Shown: positions 26,098-35,071 of the stretch, in pieces
Layout of the letters: each line of letters starts with the position of its first letter
Position numbering within the stretch: the first letter of the stretch is position 1
NCBI RefSeq assembly: GCF_041321145.1
Contig: NZ_JBGGWA010000004.1
Coordinates: forward strand, 496,001-560,000
DNA: 64,000 nt
Origin: Paraburkholderia sp041321145
GTDB lineage: Bacteria; Pseudomonadota; Gammaproteobacteria; Burkholderiales; Burkholderiaceae
Direction: 5' to 3'
The notes under the pieces: model-generated
What the model was told of the DNA's origin: nothing
Seen by the model: only the letters and a program-made list of their open reading frames with translations
Databases searched by the model: none
Program-made: the position numbers and the translations under genes

Positions 26098-27387
26098 TTA
26101 AACCTGAATCGCTTCCGGATCGGTCTTTTCCAGTTCGACCGATGCGGCCAGCAACCCGAGCCGCGCCACCACGCCGTACATATAGAAGCGATTCGGCACC
26201 GCCGCGCCGGGCTTGGCGTGCGCATCCGGCAGCGCCGTGTGCTCGAAGCCTAGCGGCACGAAGTGCATGCCGGGCGCGTTCAGATTCTGATCGCGCTCGC
26301 GGCTGCCGTGCACGCGATAGAAGCCGCCCACCACGTAACGGTCGATCATGTACACGACCGGCTCGGCGACTTCTTCGCCGATCCGCTCGAAGGTGTACAC
26401 GCCTTCCTGCACGATCACGTCATGCACTTCGAGCCCATCTTTGGTGGCGGCCATCTTGGCGCGCTCGCGCTTGGTGAGCGCGGCCACCTCAGACGCATCG
26501 TGCACCGTCATCACGCCCATGCCATAAGTGCCCGCGTCCGACTTGATGACGACATACGGTTTCTCGGAGATACCGTACTCGCGATACTTCTTGGCGATCT
26601 TCTTCAGGACGCCGTCGATCGCATTCGTCAGCGCTTCCTCACCGGTGCGTTCCTGGAAATCGACGCCTTCGACGTGGGCGAAGTACGGATTGATCATCCA
26701 TGGATCGATCTCGACCATCTTCGCGAACTTCTTCGCGACGTCGTCATAACAGGAGAAGTGCGTCGACTTGCGGCGAACGGCCCAGCCCGCATGCAACGGC
26801 GGCAGCAGATACTGCTCGTGCAGGTTTTCCAGCACGGGCGGAATACCGCCCGACAGGTCATTGTTCAGCAGAATCGAGCACGGATCGAAATTCTTCAGGC
26901 CGAGGCGCCGCTGCGAACGTTCGAGCGGTTCGAGCACCAGCTTCTGGCCGTCGGACAGTGCGATCGTGACCGGCCCGACGATGCTTTCGTCGAGCGTGCC
27001 GAAACGCACGTTCAGGCCTGCCTGGCGCATGATCGCGGCCAAACGGGCGACATTCTCGAGATAAAAGGCGTTGCGCGTATGGCGCTCGGGGATCACCAGC
27101 AGATTTTTCGCGTCCGGGCAGATCTTCTCGATCGACGCCATCGCAGCCTGCACGGCAAGCGGCAGTACTTCCAGCGGCAGATTGTTGAATGCGCCGGGGA
27201 ACAGATTGGTGTCGACCGGCGCGAGCTTGAACCCCGCGTTACGCAGATCGACAGAACAGTAGAACGGCGGCGTGTGCTCCTGCCATTCGAGCCGGAACCA
27301 GCGTTCGATGGCGGGTGTAGCGTCGAGGATCTTCCGCTCGAGGTCGAGCAGCGGGCCGTTTAACGCCGTAACTAGGTGCGGAACCAT
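26098..27387 (-). CDS. gshA: Glutamate-cysteine ligase (betaproteobacterial type)
   Basis: 429 residues. It starts MVPHLVTALNGPLLDLERKI and contains YVVIKSDAGTYGMGVMTVHDASEV, an ATP-binding stretch, with family features throughout (NNDLSGGIPPVLENL, FERIGEEVAEPVVYMIDRYVVGGFYR). This is the gshA lineage found in Burkholderiales, distinct in sequence from E. coli GshA. It ligates Glu and Cys, the committed step of glutathione synthesis. Placed between gshB and amt on the same strand. Confidence 0.95.
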   Translation of the reverse strand: MVPHLVTALNGPLLDLERKILDATPAIERWFRLEWQEHTPPFYCSVDLRNAGFKLAPVDTNLFPGAFNNLPLEVLPLAVQAAMASIEKICPDAKNLLVIPERHTRNAFYLENVARLAAIMRQAGLNVRFGTLDESIVGPVTIALSDGQKLVLEPLERSQRRLGLKNFDPCSILLNNDLSGGIPPVLENLHEQYLLPPLHAGWAVRRKSTHFSCYDDVAKKFAKMVEIDPWMINPYFAHVEGVDFQERTGEEALTNAIDGVLKKIAKKYREYGISEKPYVVIKSDAGTYGMGVMTVHDASEVAALTKRERAKMAATKDGLEVHDVIVQEGVYTFERIGEEVAEPVVYMIDRYVVGGFYRVHGSRERDQNLNAPGMHFVPLGFEHTALPDAHAKPGAAVPNRFYMYGVVARLGLLAASVELEKTDPEAIQV

Positions 27388-27536
27388 TGATCACTCGCAG
27401 ACTGGAGAAAAAAGATTGTAGAGCAAATGCTTTGTCCATTTGGGGACGGTTTCTCCATTCGCAAGCGCACGCGAATGCATTCTCGCTATCGCCATGATAG
27501 GCGGGGGAAACTGCTGATAACAAGATAGCCAGCAAG

Positions 27537-27561
27537 AAAAAAGCCCGCCATAAAGGCGGGC
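27537..27561 (-). terminator. Intrinsic terminator after amt
   Basis: Arms GCCCGCC / GGCGGGC with a 5-base loop followed on the minus strand by a run of six T. It lies 65 bases past the amt stop. Confidence 0.85.
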
Positions 27562-27625
27562 CGAAGTCGCTGCGCTTGCTTCTGATCCGTCAAGCCTTGG
27601 AACTCGACCTTGCGTAGAAAAATCC

Positions 27626-29143
27626 TTATTCGACGTGTTCGCCGTGCAGGCTCACGTCCAGGCCTTCGCGTTCCTCTTCTTCCGTCACGCGGATGCCCAT
27701 CACCATGTCGATGGCCTTCAGCAAGATGTAGCTCACCACGCCGCTGTAGATCAGCGTCGTCAGCACGCCCTTGGCTTGCAGGATCACGCTGCCGTCCGCG
27801 CCGCCAATGTCCTTGACTGCGAACACACCGGTCAGGAGCGCACCCACGATACCGCCGACGCAGTGCACGCCGAACGCGTCGAGCGAGTCGTCGTAACCGA
27901 GCTTGTGCTTGAGCCACGTTGCCGACCAGAAGCAGACCACGCCGGCCACGATACCGATGACCAGCGCGCCGAGCGTACCGACGAAGCCCGAAGCCGGCGT
28001 AATCGCCACCAGACCTGCCACCGCGCCCGATACGATACCGAGCACCGACGGCTTACCCTTGGCGGCCCATTCAGCGAACATCCATGCGAGTGCTGCTGCT
28101 GCGGTTGCCACTTGCGTTGCGAACATCGCGAAACCGGCACGGCCGTCAGCCGCCACGGCCGAACCCGCGTTGAAGCCGAACCAGCCCACCCACAGCATGG
28201 CGCCGCCGATCAGCGTGAGCGTCAGGTTGTGCGGCGCCATGGCTTCCTTGCCGAAGCCGATACGCTTGCCGAGCACCAGCGCGCAGACCAGCGCCGCGAT
28301 ACCGGCGTTGATGTGCACCACCGTGCCGCCCGCGAAGTCGAGGATGCCCGCGCTAGCCAGCCAGCCGGTCGGTTCCCAGACCATGTGCGCGATCGGCGAG
28401 TAGACGATGATCGACCACAGCGTCATGAACACCAGCATCGCCGAGAACTTCATACGGTCGGCAAACGCGCCCGTGATCAGCGCCGGGGTAATTATCGCGA
28501 ACGTCATCTGATAGACGCAGTAGACCGTTTCCGGGATCGTCGGCGCGAGGTGGCTGACGGTCAGCGTCGTCGCCTTGTCGCCCTTGATGTAGTTCATGCC
28601 CGCCATGAAGACGCGCGAGAAGCCGCCGATGAACGAGTTGCCCGGCGTGAAGGCGAGGCTGTAGCCCACCACGACCCAGACGATCGTCACGACGCAGGTG
28701 ATCGCGAAGCTTTGCATCAGGATCGCGAGCACGTTCTTCTTGCGGACCATGCCGCCGTAGAACAGCGCGAGACCCGGAATCGTCATGAACAGCACGAGCG
28801 CGGTGGAGGTCAGCATCCAGGCGGTGTCGCCCGAATTGATCTTCGACGAATCGACCGAGAACGGCGCGGTCGGCGCTGCGGGCGCGGCGGCAGCGGATGC
28901 GGCCGATGCATCAGGGGCGGCTGCGGCGCTGGCAGCCGGTGCGGCGGACGCGTCGGCGGCCGGCGCCGAAGCCGCGGCGGCGGCAGGTGCGGCCGAAGCG
29001 TCCGGCGCCGGCGCACTCGCCGTCGTGTCGGAAGCAGCGGCCGAGGCGGCCGCGGGAGCGGAAGCGTCGTCCGCAAGGGCGGCGCCGATACCGCCCGCGA
29101 GCAGCGAACCGGCCATCAGCAAGGACATCAATAATTTGCGCAT
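27626..29143 (-). CDS. amt: Ammonium transporter with Ala-rich N-terminal extension
   Basis: 505 residues. A signal peptide (1-24) is followed by an Ala/Ser/Pro/Asp low-complexity stretch (about 25-94) and then the Amt core of eleven helices from DTAWMLTSTALVLFMTIPGLALFYGG. Pore features include the Phe gate region, GWFGFNAGSAV and the His pair in GVHCVGGIVGALLTG. A C-terminal cytoplasmic tail (ITEEEEREGLDVSLHGE-like) is the usual GlnK contact. It conducts ammonium and is gated by GlnK, encoded 43 bases upstream. The long extension is not part of standard Amt proteins. Confidence 0.96.
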   Translation of the reverse strand: MRKLLMSLLMAGSLLAGGIGAALADDASAPAAASAAASDTTASAPAPDASAAPAAAAASAPAADASAAPAASAAAAPDASAASAAAAPAAPTAPFSVDSSKINSGDTAWMLTSTALVLFMTIPGLALFYGGMVRKKNVLAILMQSFAITCVVTIVWVVVGYSLAFTPGNSFIGGFSRVFMAGMNYIKGDKATTLTVSHLAPTIPETVYCVYQMTFAIITPALITGAFADRMKFSAMLVFMTLWSIIVYSPIAHMVWEPTGWLASAGILDFAGGTVVHINAGIAALVCALVLGKRIGFGKEAMAPHNLTLTLIGGAMLWVGWFGFNAGSAVAADGRAGFAMFATQVATAAAALAWMFAEWAAKGKPSVLGIVSGAVAGLVAITPASGFVGTLGALVIGIVAGVVCFWSATWLKHKLGYDDSLDAFGVHCVGGIVGALLTGVFAVKDIGGADGSVILQAKGVLTTLIYSGVVSYILLKAIDMVMGIRVTEEEEREGLDVSLHGEHVE

Positions 29144-29186
29144 CTTCGTTTCCTCTTGTCGCTGTCTGTGTCGCTATCTTTTGGTA

Positions 29187-29525
29187 TTACAGAGCGTCTG
29201 CGCCGGTCTCCCCGGTGCGAATCCGAATCACTTGTTCGATCGGGGTGACAAAAATCTTGCCGTCGCCGATCTTGCCGGTGCGCGCCGCGCGCTCGAGCGC
29301 CTCGATCGCCTGGTCGACGATGTCGTCCGAGACCGCTGCCTCGATCTTCACCTTGGGCAGGAAATCGACGACGTATTCGGCTCCTCGATACAGTTCCGTA
29401 TGCCCCTTCTGACGGCCGAAACCTTTGACTTCGGTCACCGTAATGCCCGAGACGCCGATGGCCGACAAGGCTTCACGCGCCTCATCGAGCTTGAACGGCT
29501 TAATGATTGCGGTAATGAGTTTCAT
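29187..29525 (-). CDS. glnK: P-II nitrogen regulatory protein GlnK
   Basis: 112 residues, exactly P-II size. The T-loop carries the uridylylation site Tyr51 in GHTELYRGAEY, and the B- and C-loop motifs AARTGKIGDGKIFV and VIRIRTGE are intact. It senses ATP/ADP and 2-oxoglutarate and blocks Amt when nitrogen is plentiful. The glnK-amt pair is transcribed leftwards from the sigma-54 promoter 120 bases upstream. Confidence 0.97.
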   Translation of the reverse strand: MKLITAIIKPFKLDEAREALSAIGVSGITVTEVKGFGRQKGHTELYRGAEYVVDFLPKVKIEAAVSDDIVDQAIEALERAARTGKIGDGKIFVTPIEQVIRIRTGETGADAL

Positions 29526-29645
29526 GACATCCCTCGCTTAGTTGCTTAACCCGTTGCGTAACCCGTTTGCGTACCTGCAATCCGTTCGCGTGGTCTCGTT
29601 TCGCCGCCGGCAAAAAGCACCCGACAGTGCGCGCGGGGCAGTAAA

Positions 29646-29661
29646 AGCAACTCGCATGCCA
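29646..29661 (-). promoter_or_regulatory. Sigma-54 promoter of glnK-amt
   Basis: On the minus strand TGGCATGCGAGTTGCT, with GG and GC exactly ten bases apart, matching the -24/-12 consensus TGGCAC-N5-TTGC at all but one core base. Transcription should start near 29635, about 110 bases before glnK. Confidence 0.8.
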
Positions 29662-29891
29662 TGTTGTGTCAGACTTCACCCACGGCCCACGGCCAAAGGG
29701 ACGCAAGCGGCCCTGGCCGGATGGCCAACGTGGGTGGGGCATGGTGGCGCGGCGGATGGATCGTTGCTAGAGTGTTCGAAGGCATTTAACGTATGGGCGC
29801 GCACCAAAGGGGCTCACGCGGCAGCGGCAGGCAACAGGCCATGCACCAAGGCGGCCCATTCGCGGTGACGAAGCACAGACGTAACGAAACA

Positions 29892-29908
29892 TGCACATTT
29901 TTTGTGCA
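29892..29908. promoter_or_regulatory. NtrC-type binding site between ubiK and glnK
   Basis: TGCACATTTTTTGTGCA is a 17-base dyad that fits the NtrC pattern TGCAC-N7-GTGCA. It lies about 245 bases upstream of the glnK sigma-54 promoter, and its edge is 14 bases before the ubiK ATG. A weaker related sequence, GCACCAAAGGGGC, occurs at 29801-29813. The rest of the 397-base gap shows no gene. Confidence 0.65.
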
Positions 29909-29922
29909 CCAAAGGGAACACC

Positions 29923-30180
29923 ATGAAACAACCGAATGATGTCTTTAACGATTTTCAGGCGCGCATGAGCGAGCTGTTCAAGAACTCGCCGGCCAAGGAT
30001 GTCGAACGCAACGTCAAAGCCATGCTGTCGCAGGGCTTTTCGAAGCTCGATCTGGTCACGCGTGAGGAATTCGATACGCAGACCCAGGTGCTGGTGCGCA
30101 CTCGCGCACGGCTCGAAGAGTTGGAGCGCCGTGTCGCCGAACTCGAACAGAAGCTGCCGGTCACGACGCAAACGTCCTAA
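29923..30180 (+). CDS. ubiK: UbiK-family ubiquinone biosynthesis accessory factor
   Basis: 85 residues from MKQPNDVFNDFQARMSELF. An N-terminal amphipathic part and a C-terminal coiled coil (ARLEELERRVAELEQKL) are typical of the YqiC/BMFP family. UbiK forms a trimer that binds membranes and UbiJ to support ubiquinone synthesis under aerobic conditions. The frame opens at an upstream ATG (29902), but the start just after AAGGGAACACC is better. Read divergently from glnK. Confidence 0.9.
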   Translation: MKQPNDVFNDFQARMSELFKNSPAKDVERNVKAMLSQGFSKLDLVTREEFDTQTQVLVRTRARLEELERRVAELEQKLPVTTQTS

Positions 30181-30301
30181 GATTTTGCTCGCAGCTCACT
30201 AGCTGCGCAGTGCTGCACATCACTGGCAAGCGAGCCGTGACGTCATCAGCGTTTTAGGGGACTCGCGCGCGCCCTAGGCGCGCCGTCCGACGGGAGAAAA
30301 C

Positions 30302-31915
30302 ATGTCGCTTGCCGTGGTGCGCAGTCGCGCGCCGGCCTCTGGCCGCGCGCCCGAAGTAACCGTCGAGGTCCACCTCGCGAACGGATTACCTTCTTTTTCG
30401 ATTGTCGGCCTTCCAGACCTGGAAGTGCGCGAAAGCCGCGAGCGTGTCCGCGCGGCGCTGCAGAACTGCGGCTTCGATTTCCCCGTCCGGCGTATCACGG
30501 TCAATCTCGCCCCCGCCGATTTGCCGAAGGAATCTGGCCGCTTCGATCTGCCGATCGCTCTGGGCATTCTCGCGGCGAGCGGCCAGATTCCGGCGGAGTC
30601 CCTCCTGCATCGCGAATTCGCCGGTGAACTGTCGTTGACCGGCGCGCTGCGGCCGATGCGCGGCGCTTTCGCAATGGCTTGCGGCACGGCGCGCAGCGGT
30701 GTTTCTCATGGCAGCCTCGACGGCGCTTCCCGTTGTGCTTCCATTCGTGTTCCTTCGGGCGAAGAGGGGGCGTCCGAGATGCGCGTTCAATCAACCCCGC
30801 AACTCTACCTGCCTGCGGCCAGCGCGGCCGAAGCCGCGCTCGTGCCCGGTGTCGACGTCTACGGTGCGCCCGATCTGCCGTCGCTCTGTGCGCATCTAGC
30901 GGGAGCGCCCGATGCGCGGCTCTACCCTGTCGCCGCGCCGGATCTCAGCGAAAGCGCAACGGTCGCCGTCCCGGACATGACCGACGTGATCGGCCAACGC
31001 GGCGCGCGCCGCGCACTTGAGGTTGCCGCGGCCGGCGGCCATCACGTCCTGCTGATCGGGCCGCCAGGGGCGGGCAAATCGATGCTCGCCGCCCGCTTGC
31101 CGAGCCTGCTGCCGCCCATGACGGACGACGAAGCGCTCAGTTCAGCCGCATTACTGTCCGCCAGCCGGGCCGGATTTGCGCCCTCGCAATGGCGGCAACG
31201 GCCGTTTCGCGCGCCGCATCATTCGTCGAGCGCGGCAGCACTCGTCGGCGGCCGCAATCCGCCGCAGCCCGGCGAGATTACGCTGGCACATCTGGGCGTG
31301 CTGTTTCTGGATGAGCTGCCGGAATTCGACCGCCATGTGCTGGAAACCCTGCGGGAGCCGCTCGAAGCCGGCCGCATTACGATCTCGCGCGCCGCCTTGC
31401 AAGCGGATTTCCCGGCAGCCTGCCAGCTGATCGCAGCAATGAACCCCTGTCCATGCGGATGGCGCGGCGACCCCAACGGCCGTTGCCGCTGCACGCCCGA
31501 GATCGCAGCACGCTATCTGCGCAAACTGTCTGGACCCCTGCTCGACCGGATCGACATACAGCTCGAGATTCCGGCGCTCACGCCGGCAGAGCTGTCGGCA
31601 CGCTCCACTGTCACCGGTGAAACAAGCGCGGCCATCGCGCAGCGGGTGAACGCCGCTCGTGAGCGGCAACTGGCCCGGCAGGGCAAAACCAACCGGGAAC
31701 TGGGCGGACGCGAAGTCGACGAGGTCTGCCGACCCGACGCAGCCGGCGAAGCCCTGCTGCGCGAAGCCGGCGAGCGCTTCGGCTGGTCAGCGCGTGCGTA
31801 CTACAGAGTCCTGAAGGTAGCGCGGACCATTGCCGACCTCGCCGGCGCAGCAATGCCGAGCGCCTCGCAGATCGGCGAGGCCATTCAATATCGCCGTGCT
31901 TTTGGGTCGCTATAA
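30302..31915 (+). CDS. comM: YifB/ComM-family AAA+ ATPase (Mg-chelatase-like)
   Basis: 537 residues. An N-terminal ChlI-like (Lon-substrate-fold) domain is followed by the AAA+ module with Walker A GPPGAGKSMLAARLPSLLPP, RPFRAPHHSSSAAALVGG, Walker B VLFLDELPEFDR and a zinc-like cysteine cluster MNPCPCGWRGDPNGRCRCTP. A C-terminal Mg_chelatase_C domain closes it. ComM promotes branch migration during natural transformation. Separated from ubiK by 121 bases. An insertion-like low-conservation segment lies at about residues 130-165. Confidence 0.95.
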   Translation: MSLAVVRSRAPASGRAPEVTVEVHLANGLPSFSIVGLPDLEVRESRERVRAALQNCGFDFPVRRITVNLAPADLPKESGRFDLPIALGILAASGQIPAESLLHREFAGELSLTGALRPMRGAFAMACGTARSGVSHGSLDGASRCASIRVPSGEEGASEMRVQSTPQLYLPAASAAEAALVPGVDVYGAPDLPSLCAHLAGAPDARLYPVAAPDLSESATVAVPDMTDVIGQRGARRALEVAAAGGHHVLLIGPPGAGKSMLAARLPSLLPPMTDDEALSSAALLSASRAGFAPSQWRQRPFRAPHHSSSAAALVGGRNPPQPGEITLAHLGVLFLDELPEFDRHVLETLREPLEAGRITISRAALQADFPAACQLIAAMNPCPCGWRGDPNGRCRCTPEIAARYLRKLSGPLLDRIDIQLEIPALTPAELSARSTVTGETSAAIAQRVNAARERQLARQGKTNRELGGREVDEVCRPDAAGEALLREAGERFGWSARAYYRVLKVARTIADLAGAAMPSASQIGEAIQYRRAFGSL

Positions 31916-32247
31916 GGCGAAAAATCGGCTGTCAAGACTTGACTTATGCACAAGTGCGCGTTCCAGATAGATTTCGAAACATCTGAAAGGTACGCTGCGA
32001 CGAAGATCTGAAGAGCATTGATTTAATTGGAATTTTTCGATTGTTCCAAGCGGGTTCAAACTGACAGAATGCCCACGGGATGGGCATCTGCGGCAAAAAA
32101 TCTGGAGTTCTCAACAGAGTTATCCACAGCCGTTGTGAGTAACCGAAAAACTTCAACGTAAACCGGGAATTAGCGCGCGATCCTGCCAAGGAACTTTCAC
32201 TCTGCATGACGATCCATCGTGCGCCGAATCGGCCAAAGCTACCGCTC
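31916..32247. other. AT-richer intergenic region with one consensus DnaA box
   Basis: About 330 bases between the convergent comM and lipoprotein genes. The base composition is visibly less GC-rich than the flanks. TTATCCACA, a perfect DnaA box, lies at 32120-32128. No gene or terminator hairpin was recognised. Confidence 0.45.
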
Positions 32248-32910
32248 TCAATACAGTTTGAACGACGAAAAAAACTGATCGATCTGCTCCTGCTGCAGCG
32301 GCTTGGACGCGATGATGGCCGCTTGATAAACATGCCTGCCTCGCGCCACCAGGCGCGCATAGACGGTGCGCGTTTCTTGTTGCGAACCGGCCTTGCCGCT
32401 CAGTTTCATTTCCAGGCCTGGCACCTGGCCGCCCGCGGCGAGCGGGATTTGCACGGCGTGCGCGTCCGGCGCGGCCCCCACGTTGCGAGCGAGGCCGGTG
32501 CGCAGGAATTCCATGGCCGCGTGCCGGGTCGCTTCGTTATCGTTCGGCAGCATCACGGTGCCGACCGCGAATACGGCGTCGCCGGCTTCGGCTGTCTGCA
32601 TCGCCATCTGCATCGGCGTGCCGTCGATCTGGACCGTGCGCTGATCGTTGCCCGGCTTGGCCGGCAAGTCGACGGTGTAGCCGTTGTCATTGTTCATGAT
32701 GGTGCGCCAGTCGAAGGTCGGCGAACACGCAGTCAGGGCGCCGCCCAGCGCCAGCGCGCAGGCCGCCGTCCCGAGTACTGCACGCGCCCGCTGCAAACGG
32801 GAAGCGGCGCCCGAGGGTGGGCCGTCGACCCGAAAATGATGCGGGGAACGACCAGCGACGGGACGGCCAGACGAGATTCGAGCGAGGAAACGAAACACGG
32901 TTCGGAGCAT
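32248..32910 (-). CDS. Putative lipoprotein of unknown function
   Basis: 220 residues from the only in-frame ATG at 32910. An unusually long basic N terminus precedes a hydrophobic stretch ending in the lipobox LTAC (Cys62), so the mature protein starts CSPTFDWRTI. The mature part (NGYTVDLPAKPGNDQRTVQIDG ... FFSSFKLY) resembles proteins annotated only as hypothetical in Burkholderiales. A start inside the long leader is possible but no ATG, GTG or TTG with a ribosome site is evident. Divergent from the TlpA gene. Function unknown. Confidence 0.75.
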   Translation of the reverse strand: MLRTVFRFLARISSGRPVAGRSPHHFRVDGPPSGAASRLQRARAVLGTAACALALGGALTACSPTFDWRTIMNNDNGYTVDLPAKPGNDQRTVQIDGTPMQMAMQTAEAGDAVFAVGTVMLPNDNEATRHAAMEFLRTGLARNVGAAPDAHAVQIPLAAGGQVPGLEMKLSGKAGSQQETRTVYARLVARGRHVYQAAIIASKPLQQEQIDQFFSSFKLY

Positions 32911-33082
32911 GGGGACAGAAGATCGGGCTGACGAGAATGTAAAACCCTATTATCCGCTGCCGGGCCACGCTCTGCCTTGCCGCCGGAATGGCGCTACAAT
33001 AGCGACGCCAAGCAGTCCCGGGCTTAAAGCCCAAGCCGACGCACTGTTCCGCGCGTGCTGCGCGACTCTCGAGGTTCCGTTC

Positions 33083-33613
33083 ATGAGTTCCACCCCATCC
33101 ACCGCCGCTCGCCGCGCGAGTCCGATTCGCTACATCATTCTCGCCGCAGTGGCCGTCGCGATTGCGATTGCCGGCTATTTCGCGTTTGCCGGCCAAGAGC
33201 GCGTGCCTGATGCGACCTTCACGTTGCTGTCGGGCCAGAGAGTCTCGACTGCCGATTTGAAAGGCAAGGTCTATCTGGTCAACTTCTGGGCCACCAGTTG
33301 CGACACCTGCATGAAGGAAATGCCGCAGATGGTCCAGACCTATAACCGCTTCAAGGGCAAAGGGCTCGAATTTGTCGCCGTCGCGATGAACTACGACGCG
33401 CCGATGTACGTGGCCAACTACACGCAAACCCGCCAGTTGCCGTTCAAGGTTGCGATGGACGATGGCTCGGCTGCCAAGCAGTTCGGCAACGTTCAACTCA
33501 CGCCGACCACGTTCCTGGTCGACAAAGACGGCAAGATTCTGAAGCGCTATGTCGGCGAGCCGCAATTCGCGGAACTCGACCAGTTGCTGGAAAAAGCGCT
33601 GAACGCGGCCTGA
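33083..33613 (+). CDS. TlpA-like membrane-anchored thiol-disulfide oxidoreductase
   Basis: 176 residues from MSSTPSTAARRASPIRY. One transmembrane helix (about 16-36) anchors a periplasmic thioredoxin fold with redox motif WATSCDTC (Cys73, Cys76) and cis-Pro in LTPTTFLVD. It probably reduces periplasmic disulfides, for example in cytochrome c or copper-site assembly. The exact partner is unknown. The longer upstream frame lacks homology and overlaps the divergent lipoprotein gene's 5' region. Confidence 0.9.
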   Translation: MSSTPSTAARRASPIRYIILAAVAVAIAIAGYFAFAGQERVPDATFTLLSGQRVSTADLKGKVYLVNFWATSCDTCMKEMPQMVQTYNRFKGKGLEFVAVAMNYDAPMYVANYTQTRQLPFKVAMDDGSAAKQFGNVQLTPTTFLVDKDGKILKRYVGEPQFAELDQLLEKALNAA

Positions 33614-33702
33614 TTGCCGCCTGATTGCCACGAAAAGCCTGAAGTAACGCGCCCTGATTCAAACATGCCGGCGTTGCACCTTGCCGCCGGCGCTTCAAAT
33701 TC

Positions 33703-35055
33703 TCACCGCTCCCCCTCCCCTTTGGCCGCAAGACCATATCGCTTGATCTTCTCGTAGAGCGTCGCCTTTCCAAGCTGCAGCTTGTCTGCCGCGACCGCGA
33801 CTACACCGCCGGCCTGCTCCAACGCCTCCGCGATCACCACCCGCTCGAATTGCTCGACCCGCTCCTTTAACGGTTGCGTTGCCGCGCCATCGTCGGCGAA
33901 AGACATGACCGGATCGTCAGCGACGCCTAGCACGAAGCGATCTGCGGCATTGCGCAGTTCGCGCACATTGCCAGGCCATTCGCGCTGCATCAGACTCGCA
34001 CGCTGCCGGTCCGTGAGAATCGGCGCCGGGCGTTGATAACGCACCGCCGCATCCAGCAGAAAGTGCTCGAAGAGCGGCACGATGTCCTCGCGCCGCTCGC
34101 CCAAGGGCGGCAGCGCGATCGTCACCACGTTCAACCGGTACAGCAAATCGCGGCGGAACGATCCGTCCGCGACATGTTCAGCCATGTCACCCTTCGCGGC
34201 AGCGACTACACGGCAATTCACGCGAATCGGCTGATTCGAGCCCAATCGTTCCAGCACGCCGTCCTGCAGGACACGCAGCAGTTTGACCTGCAACGCGAGC
34301 GGCATGCTCTCGATTTCGTCGAGGAACAGCGTGCCGCCGGAAGCATGTTCGAGCTTGCCGATCCGGCGTTTTGCCGCGCCGGTGAATGCGCCCGGTTCGT
34401 AGCCGAACATTTCGGATTCGAACATCGGCTCCGGCAGCGCGCCGCAGTTCACCGCGATAAACGGCTTGTCACGCCGCGGCGACAGTTCATGCAGACTGCG
34501 GGCGATCAACTCCTTGCCCGCACCCGTGTCGCCATTGATCAGCACCGACGCGTCCGTCGGCGCGACATTCGCGATCAGCCGCCGCACCTGTTCGATCGCC
34601 GGACTACGGCCGATGATGCGCGGCGCCACCGTGTTCTGCCCGGCCAGTTCACGGCGCAGCGCGGAGTTCTCCAGCACCAGCGTGCGGCGCTCCAGCGCAC
34701 GCCGCACGGTTTCGATCAAACGTTCGGAGGCAAACGGCTTTTCGATGAAGTCATAGGCGCCGTCACGCATCGCTTGCACGGCCATCGAAATATCGCCGTG
34801 TCCGGTGACCAGGATCACCGGCACGTCGGGCGCGCGCTCATGGCACTGCGCGAGCAGTTCGAGGCCGCTCGCGCCCGGCAAGCGGATATCGCTGACGATT
34901 ACGCCGGAGAAGTCCGCGCTGATCATCCTGGCCGCGGACTCCGCCGACGCATGGCCGACCACGTCGAAGCCCGCCAGTTGCAAACTCTGCACGCTGGCGC
35001 GCCGCACCAGTTCGTCGTCTTCGATATACAGCACTTGCAAGCCGTGGTTCAGCAT
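33703..35055 (-). CDS. dctD: Sigma-54-dependent response regulator DctD
   Basis: 450 residues: receiver domain with phospho-acceptor Asp in VIVSDIRLPGASGLEL, AAA+ domain with Walker A GDTGAGKELIA and the intact sigma-54-contact loop GAFTGA, and a Fis-type helix-turn-helix at the end (VAVAADKLQLGKATLYEKIKRYGL). It activates sigma-54 transcription of the C4-dicarboxylate transporter gene. It is 16 bases downstream of dctB and is the last gene of the dctA-dctB-dctD run. Confidence 0.96.
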   Translation of the reverse strand: MLNHGLQVLYIEDDELVRRASVQSLQLAGFDVVGHASAESAARMISADFSGVIVSDIRLPGASGLELLAQCHERAPDVPVILVTGHGDISMAVQAMRDGAYDFIEKPFASERLIETVRRALERRTLVLENSALRRELAGQNTVAPRIIGRSPAIEQVRRLIANVAPTDASVLINGDTGAGKELIARSLHELSPRRDKPFIAVNCGALPEPMFESEMFGYEPGAFTGAAKRRIGKLEHASGGTLFLDEIESMPLALQVKLLRVLQDGVLERLGSNQPIRVNCRVVAAAKGDMAEHVADGSFRRDLLYRLNVVTIALPPLGERREDIVPLFEHFLLDAAVRYQRPAPILTDRQRASLMQREWPGNVRELRNAADRFVLGVADDPVMSFADDGAATQPLKERVEQFERVVIAEALEQAGGVVAVAADKLQLGKATLYEKIKRYGLAAKGEGER

Positions 35056-35071
35056 GTCGTTCTCATCTGAT

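Noticed and set aside
28840..29060. Tandem repeat array (minisatellite)
   Set aside because: It is the coding DNA for the Ala-rich Amt extension; repeats are degenerate and in frame.
27635..29134. 499-residue plus-strand frame
   Set aside because: Exact antisense shadow of amt with His/Arg-rich low-complexity translation.
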